This document shows, in pieces, positions 1 through 8,325 of a DNA stretch of 64,000 nt (positions are counted from its first letter, which is position 1; every line of letters starts with the position of its first letter). The notes under the pieces were generated by a model. That model ran no database searches. It was not told the origin of the DNA and saw only the letters and a list, made by a program, of their open reading frames with translations. A program made the position numbers and the translations under genes. The DNA is from JANSWY01 sp965243755 (lineage in GTDB: Bacteria; Bacteroidota; Bacteroidia; Cytophagales; Cyclobacteriaceae): contig CBDEVW010000001.1 of NCBI GenBank assembly GCA_965243755.1, positions 124,001 through 188,000 on the forward strand, in the 5' to 3' direction.

Positions 1-123
1 GATCCATTTGGTGATTTCACTATTCCGGTAAAATCCCCGGCTTTTGGTTATGTCATTGGGCTAAATAACAATCCGATCCTCCACCAGGGAGATGCCATCT
101 TACACATTGGCATTCCGGAATAA
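1..123 (+). CDS. C-terminal end of a succinylglutamate desuccinylase/aspartoacylase-like protein (partial)
   Basis: An open frame enters from the left edge and ends with TAA at 121-123, giving 40 residues. The visible part contains a VKSPAFGYVIG stretch followed by ILHQGDAILHIG. This is the pattern of the C-terminal beta-sandwich of AstE/AspA-type zinc deacylases, where a lipoyl-like fold ends in a G-x-x-hydrophobic-hydrophobic-x-I-G strand. The zinc-binding catalytic part lies outside the window, so substrate and activity cannot be judged. Other barrel-sandwich proteins end in a similar way. Confidence 0.5.
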   Translation, partial: DPFGDFTIPVKSPAFGYVIGLNNNPILHQGDAILHIGIPE

Positions 124-146
124 TTGCAGCTATTATCAATACAGAA

Positions 147-164
147 AGCCTCCGATTGGAGGCT
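147..164 (+). terminator. Stem-loop after the partial gene
   Basis: AGCCTCC (147-153) and GGAGGCT (158-164) form a 7-bp GC-rich stem with a GATT loop, 23 bases after the stop at 123. No clear T-run follows, so it could be a terminator or an mRNA 3' end stabiliser. Confidence 0.5.
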
Positions 165-320
165 GTCTCAAGGTAATAAAAACTCAATAAATCAAAACTC
201 AACTCACTATGACTGATAAATGTTGCTTATTTGATCTTGAGACGTTGGAGTTTACCTGTGGTCACATGGGTGTGTTTAAAGAAATTGAGGATATCTAAGG
301 ATTGATAGGATGCTGGAAAT

Positions 321-397
321 GATAAGATGCGTTGATGGTTTTCAGGCATTACAAATGCCTGTGAAGGTTTCGATCGCAAGGCAATTGCGACCGAGCG
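321..397. repeat. REP-like palindromic repeat, copy 1
   Basis: This is the first of three dispersed copies of a unit with two adjacent palindromes. The first is GGCATT-aca-AATGCC (345-359). The second is TCGCAAGGCAATTGCGA (374-390), whose TCGCAA and TTGCGA arms flank five bases. The copy at 738-815 matches over nearly the whole length. The rest of the 124-461 gap shows no gene. Confidence 0.7.
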
Positions 398-461
398 CCA
401 TTAATTTAATCTCTGGAAGCTTTATTGGCCTCATCATGGCTTATTTTACAAAAAGATTACA

Positions 462-710
462 ATGACAAATAATCCGAAAAATGACCGTGAAAAAAAGAAG
501 GATCTGAACTGGAATAATGAAGCCGACGGGCAGCTACACACTTCTGAATGGTTTGGAGCAATTCTTCGCTACTTATGGCACCTTAGAAGAAGGAAGTTTG
601 ATAGTTTTTACAATCCTAAGGAGTTAAAAAAGAACATCCTCATTGGCTGGCTGTTCAAAGTGATCGTTGTGATTCTTGTAATTTGGCTGGCCTTTGTCAT
701 TGCTGATTAA
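462..710 (+). CDS. Small single-pass membrane protein of unknown function
   Basis: This 82-residue protein is not recognised. Residues 1-35 are polar and charged (many Asn, Lys, Asp). A basic middle follows (HLRRRKF), and residues 62-80 form one hydrophobic helix at the C-terminus, which suggests a tail-anchored or single-pass inner-membrane protein. It lies between two REP-like copies, with no neighbour close enough to form an operon. Codon use looks normal for the window. It is likely a real gene, but no function can be proposed. Confidence 0.55.
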   Translation: MTNNPKNDREKKKDLNWNNEADGQLHTSEWFGAILRYLWHLRRRKFDSFYNPKELKKNILIGWLFKVIVVILVIWLAFVIAD

Positions 711-737
711 TCACAAAAATTGCGCTTCACTCGATAT

Positions 738-815
738 GATAAGAGCGTTGATGGCTGTCAGTCATTACAAATGCCTGTGAAGGTTTCAATCGCAATGCAA
801 TTGCGACCGAGCGTT
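738..815. repeat. REP-like palindromic repeat, copy 2
   Basis: This copy has the same two-palindrome unit as 321-397, including CATTACAAATG and TCGCAATGCAATTGCGA, ending in CCGAGCG. It begins about 28 bases after the stop of the small membrane protein, so that gene is flanked by a copy on each side. Confidence 0.7.
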
Positions 816-885
816 AAAATTGCACTTTTCTAATCCGGCCCGCATTCAGGCTACATTTAGCTAAAAACCCGCTGTGATTTTTAGC

Positions 886-925
886 AAAGTCCGCGCGGGT
901 TTTAATCAAAATCCGCGCGGACTTT
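886..925. repeat. Long GC-rich perfect hairpin
   Basis: AAAGTCCGCGCGG (886-898) and CCGCGCGGACTTT (913-925) are exact reverse complements. The intervening GTTTT and AAAAT extend the stem with one wobble pair, leaving a 4-base loop AATC. An 18-pair stem of this quality in an AT-rich gap is unlikely by chance. It may be a bidirectional terminator or a mobile-element end. It shares no sequence with the REP-like repeats. Confidence 0.65.
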
Positions 926-1074
926 GGATGAAAGACGCGCCTGTTCTGTTTTCATGATAAAAAAGCCCCAATACTGCCAAATGGGGCACCTTTTTAGATT
1001 CCACTTTGGAGACATGTTCAATTACGGAAAATTGCACAATTCTAATATTGTCTTCATCAAATGATAATTGAGGT

Positions 1075-1130
1075 ACAGGCATTTCAAATGTCATGGAATA
1101 TTTTGATCGCAATGCAATTGCGACCAAGCA
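1075..1130. repeat. REP-like palindromic repeat, copy 3 (diverged)
   Basis: This copy retains CAGGCATTTCAAATG and the core TCGCAATGCAATTGCGACC but has lost the flanks seen in copies 1 and 2. All three copies lie within 810 bp. Confidence 0.6.
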
Positions 1131-1139
1131 ATTAATTGA

Positions 1140-1312
1140 ACCTCTCAATTCTAAATTTATTCTAGATCCAAGATTATCCAATATTCTAAATTCAAGATTA
1201 TTCTAAATCCAAGATTCTAAATCCAAGATACTCTAGATCCAAGATTCTAAATTCTAGATCCAAGATTATTCTAAATTCAAGATTCTAAATTCAAGATTCT
1301 AAATCCATTTTC
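1140..1312. repeat. Degenerate short-unit tandem repeat
   Basis: About 12 imperfect iterations of a unit close to ATTCTAAATCCAAG, with variants TTCTAGATCCAAG and ATTCTAAATTCAAG, run up to the stop codon of the CorC-type gene at 1313. A related array lies at 48585-48711, also directly behind the 3' end of a minus-strand gene. No spacers are present, so this is not CRISPR. Apart from this array, two REP-like copies and the hairpin, the 711-1312 gap shows no gene. Confidence 0.7.
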
Positions 1313-2677
1313 TCACTCTTCACCATCACTTTCCTTCATCGTAAGTTTCACCTTAGTAGCCCTCCTGTTTTTAAGGGTTACTATTTCGGCAACCACATCA
1401 TCGCGGAGATTGATCACCTGGCCTTTTTTGATATTAAATCCATATTGTTCAATAATAAGACCGGCCAATGTGTCTGCCTCCTCACTGTAAATGTTAATGT
1501 CCAGCTCGTCATTAATTACGTGCAAATTAGTGTCACCAGCCACCAGGTAGGTTTTGTCATCCAGCTTTTCGATCCCTGGCTCCTCTGCATCAAATTCATC
1601 TTCTACACTTCCAACCAACTGTTCCAGTACATTCTCCATGGTCACTATGCCCAGAAGAGTGCCGTATTCATCTTCCACAAAAGCAAAATGCTGCTTCGAT
1701 TTCCTGAATTCCTGAAGCAGTTTCGGTACCGGAAATGCCTCCGGAACAAATATTGGTGGACGAGCCATCTTGAGCAGATCTATTTTATCCGCTGTAAGGC
1801 CAATCAGGTCCTTGATGTGCACAACGCCTTTAATATCATCCAGTGAACCCTGACAAAGCGGAAACCGGGTATGTCTCGAGTTTCTTGCCTGGTCCAGGAT
1901 CTTGGTCATGTCATCCTGAAGGTTAAAATATACGATCTCTCCCCTTGGCACCATAATTTGTCGGGCCAGCTGATCGTCAAATTTGAACGCTGCATCCAGG
2001 AGTTGATGTTCATTCGGTGTTAGGTCACCGTGTGCATAAGCAATACTCAATGAGGCCCGAATCTCCTCCTCAGAAAGGACCATTTCATGCTCATCAGAAC
2101 TCTCTATTCCCACCATTCTGAGCATCCAGGCAGTAATCCTGTCCAGTACCCACATGAAAGGAAAGAAAATGATGTAAAAGAATTTAAGCGGGTAAGCTGA
2201 CCATCCTACCGTAATCGCGGGTTTCCTGATTGCATAAATCTTTGGAAACTGTTCGCCAATAACTATATGTATGGCTGTAATGGCTGTGAATGCAATTGCG
2301 AAAGCTATTCCATGATGTGCAGCATCACCGGTGATTCCAAAAAAGTCAAACATTGGCTTCACGAGTTGTGCCAGTGAGGTGCCACCCAGCCATTCGATTG
2401 CTGGCTTAATCAAATGAGCCAAGGCAGGTTCTCCGATCCACCCCAGTGCCAGTGAAGCCATGGTGATCCCCATCTGACACGCTGAAAGAGCCATGCTTTG
2501 TCGCTTATAGAGCCATAAGGCGACAGTGGCAAACGGGCTTCCATCCTTCTGCATTTTCTTTATTTTACTCTTGTTGATTTTCACCAACGCAAATTCCGCC
2601 GCAACAAAGAATGCATTGAGTATGATCAACACAGCGGTAATGATCAAATTGATGGTATCTGCAAAGTATCCACCCAT
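1313..2677 (-). CDS. CNNM/CorC-type membrane protein with CBS domains (hemolysin C family)
   Basis: This 454-residue protein has the standard layout of the CNNM/HlyC/CorC family. The N-terminal membrane domain (DUF21, about residues 1-200) starts with a hydrophobic helix containing NAFFVAAEFALV, a hallmark of the family. A CBS pair covers about residues 215-340, including IMVPRGEIVYF and VHIKDLIGLT. A C-terminal CorC/HlyC domain ends the protein. Family members are linked to divalent cation (magnesium or cobalt) export; a direct hemolysin role is only a historic name. It begins 7 bp after the ppk2 stop on the same strand, so the two are likely co-transcribed with ppk2 first. Confidence 0.88.
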   Translation of the reverse strand: MGGYFADTINLIITAVLIILNAFFVAAEFALVKINKSKIKKMQKDGSPFATVALWLYKRQSMALSACQMGITMASLALGWIGEPALAHLIKPAIEWLGGTSLAQLVKPMFDFFGITGDAAHHGIAFAIAFTAITAIHIVIGEQFPKIYAIRKPAITVGWSAYPLKFFYIIFFPFMWVLDRITAWMLRMVGIESSDEHEMVLSEEEIRASLSIAYAHGDLTPNEHQLLDAAFKFDDQLARQIMVPRGEIVYFNLQDDMTKILDQARNSRHTRFPLCQGSLDDIKGVVHIKDLIGLTADKIDLLKMARPPIFVPEAFPVPKLLQEFRKSKQHFAFVEDEYGTLLGIVTMENVLEQLVGSVEDEFDAEEPGIEKLDDKTYLVAGDTNLHVINDELDINIYSEEADTLAGLIIEQYGFNIKKGQVINLRDDVVAEIVTLKNRRATKVKLTMKESDGEE

Positions 2678-2684
2678 AGTTATT

Positions 2685-3434
2685 TTAGGTTAAGTTCAAT
2701 TTTTTAACAGTTACAATTTCAGGGTCATACTGCAATTGTTCACCAGATTGCCCTTTTTCCGGGTAATCCATTTGTGATAACACATAGCGCATGGCTTCCA
2801 ATCTTGCTTTTTCTTTTTCATTTCCCTTGAGTACAATCCATGGGGCGCCATCCCAACTGGTTTTCGCAAACATCATTTCTTTATATCTGGTATAATCATC
2901 CCATTTTTGTTGGGCCTGAATGTCCACCGTACTCAGTTTCCATTTTTTCAACGGATCAGTTTTTCGTTGCTCCAGTCTTTTTTTCTGCTCCATCACATCA
3001 ATGGAGAACCAAAGCTTAAAAATGTGAATTCCGTCCTCAACCAGCATTTTTTCCAGGGTAACCACATTTTTCATAAAGATGTCATACTGCTCCTGGGTAC
3101 AAAAGCCCATGACAGGTTCCACCACGGCCCTGTTGTACCAGCTACGATCAAAAAACACCATCTCTCCTCTATTCGGCAACTTTTCCAGGTATCGCTGAAA
3201 ATACCATTGTCCCTTTTCTTCTTCTGTCGGTTTGGGTAATGCAACAATCCGATATCCACGTGGGTTGAGGAACCTTACAAACCGCATGATTGCCCCTCCT
3301 TTGCCAGCGGTATCCCTGCCTTCAAACAAAATCACCACCCTTTGACCGGTCTCCTGAACCCACCGCTGCAGCGCAATTAATTCCACTTGCAGATTAAGGT
3401 ATTCCGGGGATTTCTCTAAATCATATAGCTCCAT
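2685..3434 (-). CDS. ppk2: Polyphosphate kinase 2 family protein (PPK2)
   Basis: The PPK2 fold transfers phosphate between polyphosphate and nucleotides in the cytosol. With the start at 3434 the protein has 249 residues. Residues 38-47 carry the Walker A-like EGRDTAGKGG with Lys45. The second block FFDRSWYNRAVVEPVMGFC supplies the Walker B-like aspartate and arginine, and the lid follows with EQRKTDPLKKWKLS. All key residues are present. The frame stays open up to 3554, but that extension overlaps the divergent kinase region and shows no family similarity. The start MELYDLEKSPEYLNLQ fits the family. It leads an operon with the CorC-type gene. Nucleoside mono- versus diphosphate preference cannot be told. 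Confidence 0.9.
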   Translation of the reverse strand: MELYDLEKSPEYLNLQVELIALQRWVQETGQRVVILFEGRDTAGKGGAIMRFVRFLNPRGYRIVALPKPTEEEKGQWYFQRYLEKLPNRGEMVFFDRSWYNRAVVEPVMGFCTQEQYDIFMKNVVTLEKMLVEDGIHIFKLWFSIDVMEQKKRLEQRKTDPLKKWKLSTVDIQAQQKWDDYTRYKEMMFAKTSWDGAPWIVLKGNEKEKARLEAMRYVLSQMDYPEKGQSGEQLQYDPEIVTVKKLNLT

Positions 3435-3676
3435 TCTAAGCGCTGAATTTAAAAAATTACCCCCAAATAAGTGACAAATTTTTAGAAGTGCGTCATATGT
3501 GCATGAAATATCACAGGAAAATGCCAGGGAAGTGGTCTCCGGGCTATATCGCAAGCACTTTATCCCGATTAAATGATAGAAGATGGGAATTTAAAAATAA
3601 AGATGTTTCAATTAGCTCATTATCTTTTCTAGATTTAAGCAGAACTGATGAATCCCAAATTCCGGTAAGCGTCTTG

Positions 3677-4684
3677 ATGAGCGACAATAAGCAGCCCAAT
3701 GAAGTCAACGAGTTTTTACTTTCCCTGATAGGAGGTGCCCCCTATGGCATCATCTCCATCAATCATGAGGGAAAAATTGTGGTAATCAACCGCCTGGCCA
3801 TTGAACAACTCCACCTCGAAATGTCCGATGAAGAATTGATTGATCGCAATATTCTGGAGATCAAACTGCCTGCTTTACTTTCCCGATTCATCACTGATGG
3901 GATAGAAAATGGTTTGGAAGAATTTGACCTGGAGGAAGAACTGGTTGGCGAACGCTACCTTACCTTCAGGGGCAGGAAAATTAAAAATGGATTGATCGTT
4001 ACCATTGCTGACATTACCAATATCAAGGAAGCGGAATATGTCGCATTAAACTCGATGTTGGAAGGACAGGAAATGGAACGAAAACGAATTGCCCGGGAAA
4101 TACATGATGGCATAGGTCCGCTATTGTCTACAGTAAAAATGAATCTTGCCAACATAGAAGGAGACATCAATCACCTGGATCCGGATGTCCAGCAAAAATT
4201 CAAGAAATCTTACCAGCTAATTGATGAAGCTGCAAATGACCTGAGATCCATTTCCCATAACCTGATGCCAAAAGTGCTGGCCGACTTTGGTTTGCAGGAA
4301 GCTCTGGAATCGCTCTGTGAAAAGATAAGCCTTGCTAAAAAAGTTAATGTCAAGTTCATCCATAACAATGAAAACTTTGACCTGGATGAAGTGTCGGAAC
4401 TGGGATTATATAGGATTTGCCAGGAGCTGATCAACAATAGCCTCAAACATGCCCAATCCAAAAACATATTCATTCAGATATTTCAAAATAAAGACCTCAT
4501 CAGGCTGACCTATGAAGATGATGGCAAAGGATTTGACCTGGATCAGATTGGTGAAGGACTGGGCTTAATGAACATCGAAAACCGGGTGAAAGCACTCGCG
4601 GGAGAGCTGATCATTGACTCCTCTGTGGGCAATGGCATGTCCGCAACGGTTGAAATTCCTAAACCCTTAACAGACAATGAGTAA
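3677..4684 (+). CDS. PAS-domain sensor histidine kinase, NarL-partner type
   Basis: The sensor half of a two-component pair, 335 residues from the ATG at 3677. A PAS-like domain occupies about residues 15-115 (GGAPYGIISINHEGKIVVIN). The HisKA_3 box carries the phospho-acceptor His in RIAREIHDGIG. The HATPase domain has the N box ELINNSLKHA and G boxes YEDDGKGF and GLGLMNIENRV. There is no transmembrane segment, so sensing is cytosolic. The frame is open from 3488, but the upstream part is not kinase-like and overlaps the ppk2 region, so 3677 is preferred. It overlaps its response regulator by 8 bp. The ligand is unknown. Confidence 0.85.
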   Translation: MSDNKQPNEVNEFLLSLIGGAPYGIISINHEGKIVVINRLAIEQLHLEMSDEELIDRNILEIKLPALLSRFITDGIENGLEEFDLEEELVGERYLTFRGRKIKNGLIVTIADITNIKEAEYVALNSMLEGQEMERKRIAREIHDGIGPLLSTVKMNLANIEGDINHLDPDVQQKFKKSYQLIDEAANDLRSISHNLMPKVLADFGLQEALESLCEKISLAKKVNVKFIHNNENFDLDEVSELGLYRICQELINNSLKHAQSKNIFIQIFQNKDLIRLTYEDDGKGFDLDQIGEGLGLMNIENRVKALAGELIIDSSVGNGMSATVEIPKPLTDNE

Positions 4685-5327
4685 TATCAGGCTAATCATT
4701 GCAGACGACCACAAAATTTTCCGGGAAGGGGTTTCTGAGTTACTTCAAAAAGAAACCGAACTTCAGATCCTTGCTGATGTAGGCAATGAAGAAGAACTCA
4801 TGAAAGCACTCTCCTCCAATACCACAGACCTGATCATGATGGACATTGATATGGGAGAGACCAATGGCATTGAACTCACCAGCAAAGTCAAAGCTCAGTA
4901 TCCTGACATAAAAATACTTGCACTCTCTATGCATGGTGAAAAAAACTACATTGTGAAAATGCTGGAAGCTGGTGCTACAGGTTACATTCTGAAAAATGCC
5001 GGTAAGCAGGAAATGCTCTCAGCGATAAAGGCAGTAGCAAAGGGAGACACTTATTTTAGCAGCCAGGTATCTTCTAAACTGCTGGAACACATTACCAACC
5101 CAAAACCAGAAAGGAAAAAAGAAGCAGGCATTCCGCTGACTTCCCGTGAAATTGAAGTGCTCAAACTGATTGCCGATGAGTATTCCAACCCGGAAATTGC
5201 CGAAAAGCTCTTCATCAGCATCAGGACAGTAGATACCCACCGCAGAAACCTGTTGGACAAGCTGGGCGTAAAAAACACCGCCGGATTGGTAAAATACGCC
5301 ATGCAGCACGGTTTACTGGAAAATTGA
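4677..5327 (+). CDS. NarL/FixJ-family response regulator
   Basis: This 216-residue DNA-binding regulator is the partner of the kinase it overlaps. The receiver domain has the acidic pair in IIADDHKIF and the phospho-acceptor Asp56 in DLIMMDIDMG. The conserved Lys is in YILKNAG. The LuxR-type helix-turn-helix lies at about residues 150-210 (LTSREIEVLKLIADEYSNPE, then RTVDTHRRNLLDKLGVKN). Both domains look intact. Targets are not visible. The ECF-like sigma factor gene 145 bp downstream is a possible but unproven target. Confidence 0.92.
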   Translation: MSNIRLIIADDHKIFREGVSELLQKETELQILADVGNEEELMKALSSNTTDLIMMDIDMGETNGIELTSKVKAQYPDIKILALSMHGEKNYIVKMLEAGATGYILKNAGKQEMLSAIKAVAKGDTYFSSQVSSKLLEHITNPKPERKKEAGIPLTSREIEVLKLIADEYSNPEIAEKLFISIRTVDTHRRNLLDKLGVKNTAGLVKYAMQHGLLEN

Positions 5328-5472
5328 TCTACGCAATTTACCTAGTCCACCTCAGAAAACACCTAGTGTCTAGGCGTTAACACCGCTATTGTAAAATCAG
5401 CTTTTTTGCTCTAATAAATGGTTCAGATTCGTCGGAACTTAGCATCATCAATAATAACTCAATATATCACTG

Positions 5473-6057
5473 ATGATGACTGTTTTGAATTACAAATTAT
5501 TATCCGACGAGCAATTGGTAAAATACTTCCAGGACAAGGGAGACCAACGTGCTTATGGTGAGCTTTACAACCGTTATTACCTGGTTGTGGTAAGCAGATG
5601 CTTCTCTTTTGCCAAAGTGAGCGACGATGCACATGACCTTGCTCAGGACATCATGATCAAGGTATTGGAAAAATTACAGGGTTTTAAGAGCGAAAGTAAA
5701 TTCTCTACCTGGTTGTATGCCATTACATTCAACCATTGTACGGACTACTTTCGAAAAAATAAGATCAAACAAAATACAGCAATCACTTCAGATTACGATC
5801 TGGAAGATGACAGTGCTCAGGTGTGCGAGCTGCAAGATGAACTAATGGTTCGTGAAGAAAGAGCCATTGAAGCTTTGCAGGTATTGTCTGCTCAGGAGAA
5901 GGAAATGTTGATCCTGAAATATAAGATGGATAAATCAATTGAAGAACTTCAATCGATCTTCAGTCTTTCAGCCAGTGCAGTAAAGATGCGTTTGCTTCGT
6001 GCTCGTACCAAGGCCAATGATCAGTTTCAAAGAGAAACCCTTAAACCTGCAGCTTAG
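5473..6057 (+). CDS. ECF-like RNA polymerase sigma factor
   Basis: A 194-residue sigma-70 family protein. Region 2 covers about residues 10-100 (AYGELYNRYYLVVVSRCF, DAHDLAQDIMIKVLEKL, FSTWLYAITFNHCTDYFRK). Region 4 covers about 130-190 (LSAQEKEMLILKYKMDKSIE then LSASAVKMRLLRARTK). Regions 1 and 3 are missing, as in ECF sigma factors. No anti-sigma factor follows; the next gene is marC, 5 bp downstream. Its control may therefore depend on expression or an unlinked factor. The start follows TGATG; an alternative start is the second Met. Confidence 0.88.
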   Translation: MMTVLNYKLLSDEQLVKYFQDKGDQRAYGELYNRYYLVVVSRCFSFAKVSDDAHDLAQDIMIKVLEKLQGFKSESKFSTWLYAITFNHCTDYFRKNKIKQNTAITSDYDLEDDSAQVCELQDELMVREERAIEALQVLSAQEKEMLILKYKMDKSIEELQSIFSLSASAVKMRLLRARTKANDQFQRETLKPAA

Positions 6058-6062
6058 GATTT

Positions 6063-6692
6063 ATGGAATTATATCTATTGATTTTTAGTGCGCTCTTTTC
6101 GGTGGTAAACCCATTGGGCGCCATGCCTATCTATGTGATGCTGACCAATGACATCACCCAGGCAGAACGCAGGGTGAATGCCATTAAGATATCGGTGTAT
6201 GTAGTGGCTATTTTACTAGGGTTTTATTTCGCGGGTAACCTGATCCTCAGTTTTTTTGGAATCGAACTCAACCACATCAGGATTGCCGGAGGGCTGATGA
6301 TCAGTATTTCCGCAATGAGTATGTTGGGGAAAGACGCCTTTAAAGGAAAGCCAATGGCTAAAGAGGTTCAGCTGGAAAGTATGCAGAAAAACGACATCAC
6401 TTTTGCCCCCATGGCCATGCCAATGCTATCGGGCCCTGGTGCCATTGCCCTTGTAATTGGATTACGTCAAACTGTGGAAGGAACAGGTTTTAAAGGCATC
6501 ATGTCACTTGTGTTGGCCGTATTAAGTGTAGCCGCCATTACGGCCATTATTTTGATATTTTCCAACAGGCTTAACAAGTTTCTGGGTAAGTCCGGAATGT
6601 CCGCTTTGTCAAGAATGATGGGATTTATTGTGCTTTCTATCGGAATAAGTATGATATTAAATGGTTTAATTTCAGTTTTTAAATCATTGTAA
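6063..6692 (+). CDS. MarC family integral membrane protein
   Basis: A 209-residue inner-membrane protein with about six hydrophobic helices. It shows MarC/UPF0056 hallmarks: SALFSVVNPLGAMPIYVML near the N-terminus, RIAGGLMISISAMSML in the middle, and the loop FAPMAMPMLSGPGAIALVIG. Length is typical for the family. The family's transport role is unsettled; the historic link to multiple antibiotic resistance is not supported. It follows the sigma factor by 5 bp and precedes a lipoprotein by 10 bp, so a transcription unit 5473-7323 is likely. Confidence 0.85.
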   Translation: MELYLLIFSALFSVVNPLGAMPIYVMLTNDITQAERRVNAIKISVYVVAILLGFYFAGNLILSFFGIELNHIRIAGGLMISISAMSMLGKDAFKGKPMAKEVQLESMQKNDITFAPMAMPMLSGPGAIALVIGLRQTVEGTGFKGIMSLVLAVLSVAAITAIILIFSNRLNKFLGKSGMSALSRMMGFIVLSIGISMILNGLISVFKSL

Positions 6693-6702
6693 GAAAAATT
6701 AG

Positions 6703-7323
6703 ATGTTCAAATCATTTCAATTAGTTGCAGTCATGCTTACTCTGTCTTTGATCATGGGGTGTGTACCTGAAGGACTCATGAGGACGTGGAAAAGTGACAT
6801 GCCGGTCCCCAACAAATTCAGGAACCTGATGGTGATGGGACTGGTCAATAATGTTACCATAAGAAATCAGGTAGAGATAGAGGTGGTTCAGGCGGCTAGT
6901 AAAATCGGATTAAGTAGTACCAACGGGATGTCCATGTTCCCACCTGAGCTGGGCAAACCTTTTGATGACATTGAGCGGGTAAAAGCCAGACTGAGATACC
7001 ACCAGTTTGACGCCATCCTCACAGTAACAGTAATTGACTACCAGGCTGAAAGGTATATTCCACCGGATGTAGCCTACCAGCCATTGGTGTTTTATGACCG
7101 GTTTAGAAATTATTACTACAGAACCTACGACCTGGTTTATATCGATGGGTACATTCAAAGGGACACCAGGTACTTTCTGGAAACCAACCTGTATGAATTG
7201 CAGGGAGGGAACCTGATGTGGTCCGGGAGATCAAAGACATTTACCCGGTTTGAGTTAGAAGATTATCTCATCACCTACAGCAGAGGGTTGTTCAAAGAAT
7301 TAAAGCTGGATGGCCTGATTTAG
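6703..7323 (+). CDS. Lipoprotein of unknown function, DUF4136-like
   Basis: This 206-residue protein has a lipoprotein signal (residues 1-20, lipobox LIMGC, Cys20). The mature part looks like a small alpha/beta fold (VPNKFRNLMVMGLVNN, VKARLRYHQFDAILTVTVID). A Tyr-rich middle (about 120-145) and the strand NLYELQGGNLMWSGRSKT follow. The last pattern is common in DUF4136-like periplasmic lipoproteins, but the assignment is tentative. It is the last gene of the sigma factor-MarC unit and probably sits in the envelope. No catalytic motif is seen. Confidence 0.7.
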   Translation: MFKSFQLVAVMLTLSLIMGCVPEGLMRTWKSDMPVPNKFRNLMVMGLVNNVTIRNQVEIEVVQAASKIGLSSTNGMSMFPPELGKPFDDIERVKARLRYHQFDAILTVTVIDYQAERYIPPDVAYQPLVFYDRFRNYYYRTYDLVYIDGYIQRDTRYFLETNLYELQGGNLMWSGRSKTFTRFELEDYLITYSRGLFKELKLDGLI

Positions 7324-7370
7324 TCATGTGACTTTTTAAGGATAGATCGTCTACATTAAAAAATCAAGTA

Positions 7371-8288
7371 ATGAATATTAAGCAATTAAGTTTGGTATTG
7401 ATCATGTTGTTTGTCTGCACTGGATTGTGGGCCCAACAACTAAAAAAAGAAAGCCTCCCTATAATCTATGAAGGCGATCTTCCTTTATTAAGAGAGCAGG
7501 TAGACACTGAATTTGAAGCAGCCTTGCTGGCTCGATTGAAAAAGAATCCCAAATGGAAAAAACTGATCGCTGAAAAGCGTATGGCCGTTGGGGTAGTCGA
7601 CCTACGTGACACAAAACAGGTGAAGTTTGCAAGGGTCAACGGCAATGAAATGATGTATGCGGCAAGTTTACCAAAGATCGCCATTCTTTTAGCAGCGATG
7701 GACGCTTTCGAGAATGGTGAACTGGAAGAAACACCTGAAATCACTGAAGATATGAACCTGATGATCGCAAAGTCAGACAACCTTGCCTCTACCAGGATGA
7801 TAGACAGATTGGGCTATGAGAAGATAGAGGCAGTCCTTACTGATCCACGGTACGCATTATACGATGAAGACTATGGAGGCGGACTCTGGGTAGGTAAGCG
7901 ATATGCAAAGTCAGGTGAAAGAAACCCTGATCCACTGATGGGGTTAAGCCATGCCGCCACAGTTTCTCAGGTTTGCAGGTATTACTATTTGATGGCCTAT
8001 GGAAAACTGGTCTCAGAAGAGCGTTCCAAACAAATGCTGGAGATCATGGATGATCCTAAGCTCCACCATAAATTTGTCAATAGCCTGGATCAGGTAGCTC
8101 CGCAAGCAAGGGTTTATAGAAAATCAGGTAGCTGGAGGACATTTCACTCAGATTCAGTATTGGTTTGGGGACCCAAAAGAAGGTACATCTTAGTCGCATT
8201 AGTGAATGATGAGGAAGGTGAATATATTTTGCGTAAACTTGTATTAGCAGTAGAAGATGTCTTAAAATTGAATACTAACAAATTGTAA
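7371..8288 (+). CDS. Secreted serine hydrolase of the class A beta-lactamase fold
   Basis: A 305-residue exported protein with a signal peptide cleaved near WAQQ (about residue 22). It has the three active-site motifs of penicillin-recognising enzymes: Ser99-Leu-Pro-Lys102 (SxxK), Ser135-Asp-Asn137 (SDN) and Lys251-Ser-Gly253 (KSG). I see no class A ExxxN element in the expected omega-loop, so a true beta-lactamase is not certain; a DD-peptidase-like or other hydrolase is possible. A second protein with the same motif set is encoded at 11108-12376. Resistance cannot be inferred. Confidence 0.8.
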   Translation: MNIKQLSLVLIMLFVCTGLWAQQLKKESLPIIYEGDLPLLREQVDTEFEAALLARLKKNPKWKKLIAEKRMAVGVVDLRDTKQVKFARVNGNEMMYAASLPKIAILLAAMDAFENGELEETPEITEDMNLMIAKSDNLASTRMIDRLGYEKIEAVLTDPRYALYDEDYGGGLWVGKRYAKSGERNPDPLMGLSHAATVSQVCRYYYLMAYGKLVSEERSKQMLEIMDDPKLHHKFVNSLDQVAPQARVYRKSGSWRTFHSDSVLVWGPKRRYILVALVNDEEGEYILRKLVLAVEDVLKLNTNKL

Positions 8289-8325
8289 AAGATCACTATT
8301 TTCGCTGTAAAGCGACTCCTTCAGG

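Noticed and set aside
906..1181. 91-codon frame on the minus strand
   Set aside because: It runs through the GC-rich hairpin and REP-like copy 3, has no recognisable domain, and its composition follows the repeats.
1140..1312. Possible CRISPR array from regularly spaced AT-rich repeats
   Set aside because: Units are 12-15 bases, imperfect and contiguous, with no unique spacers and no cas genes.
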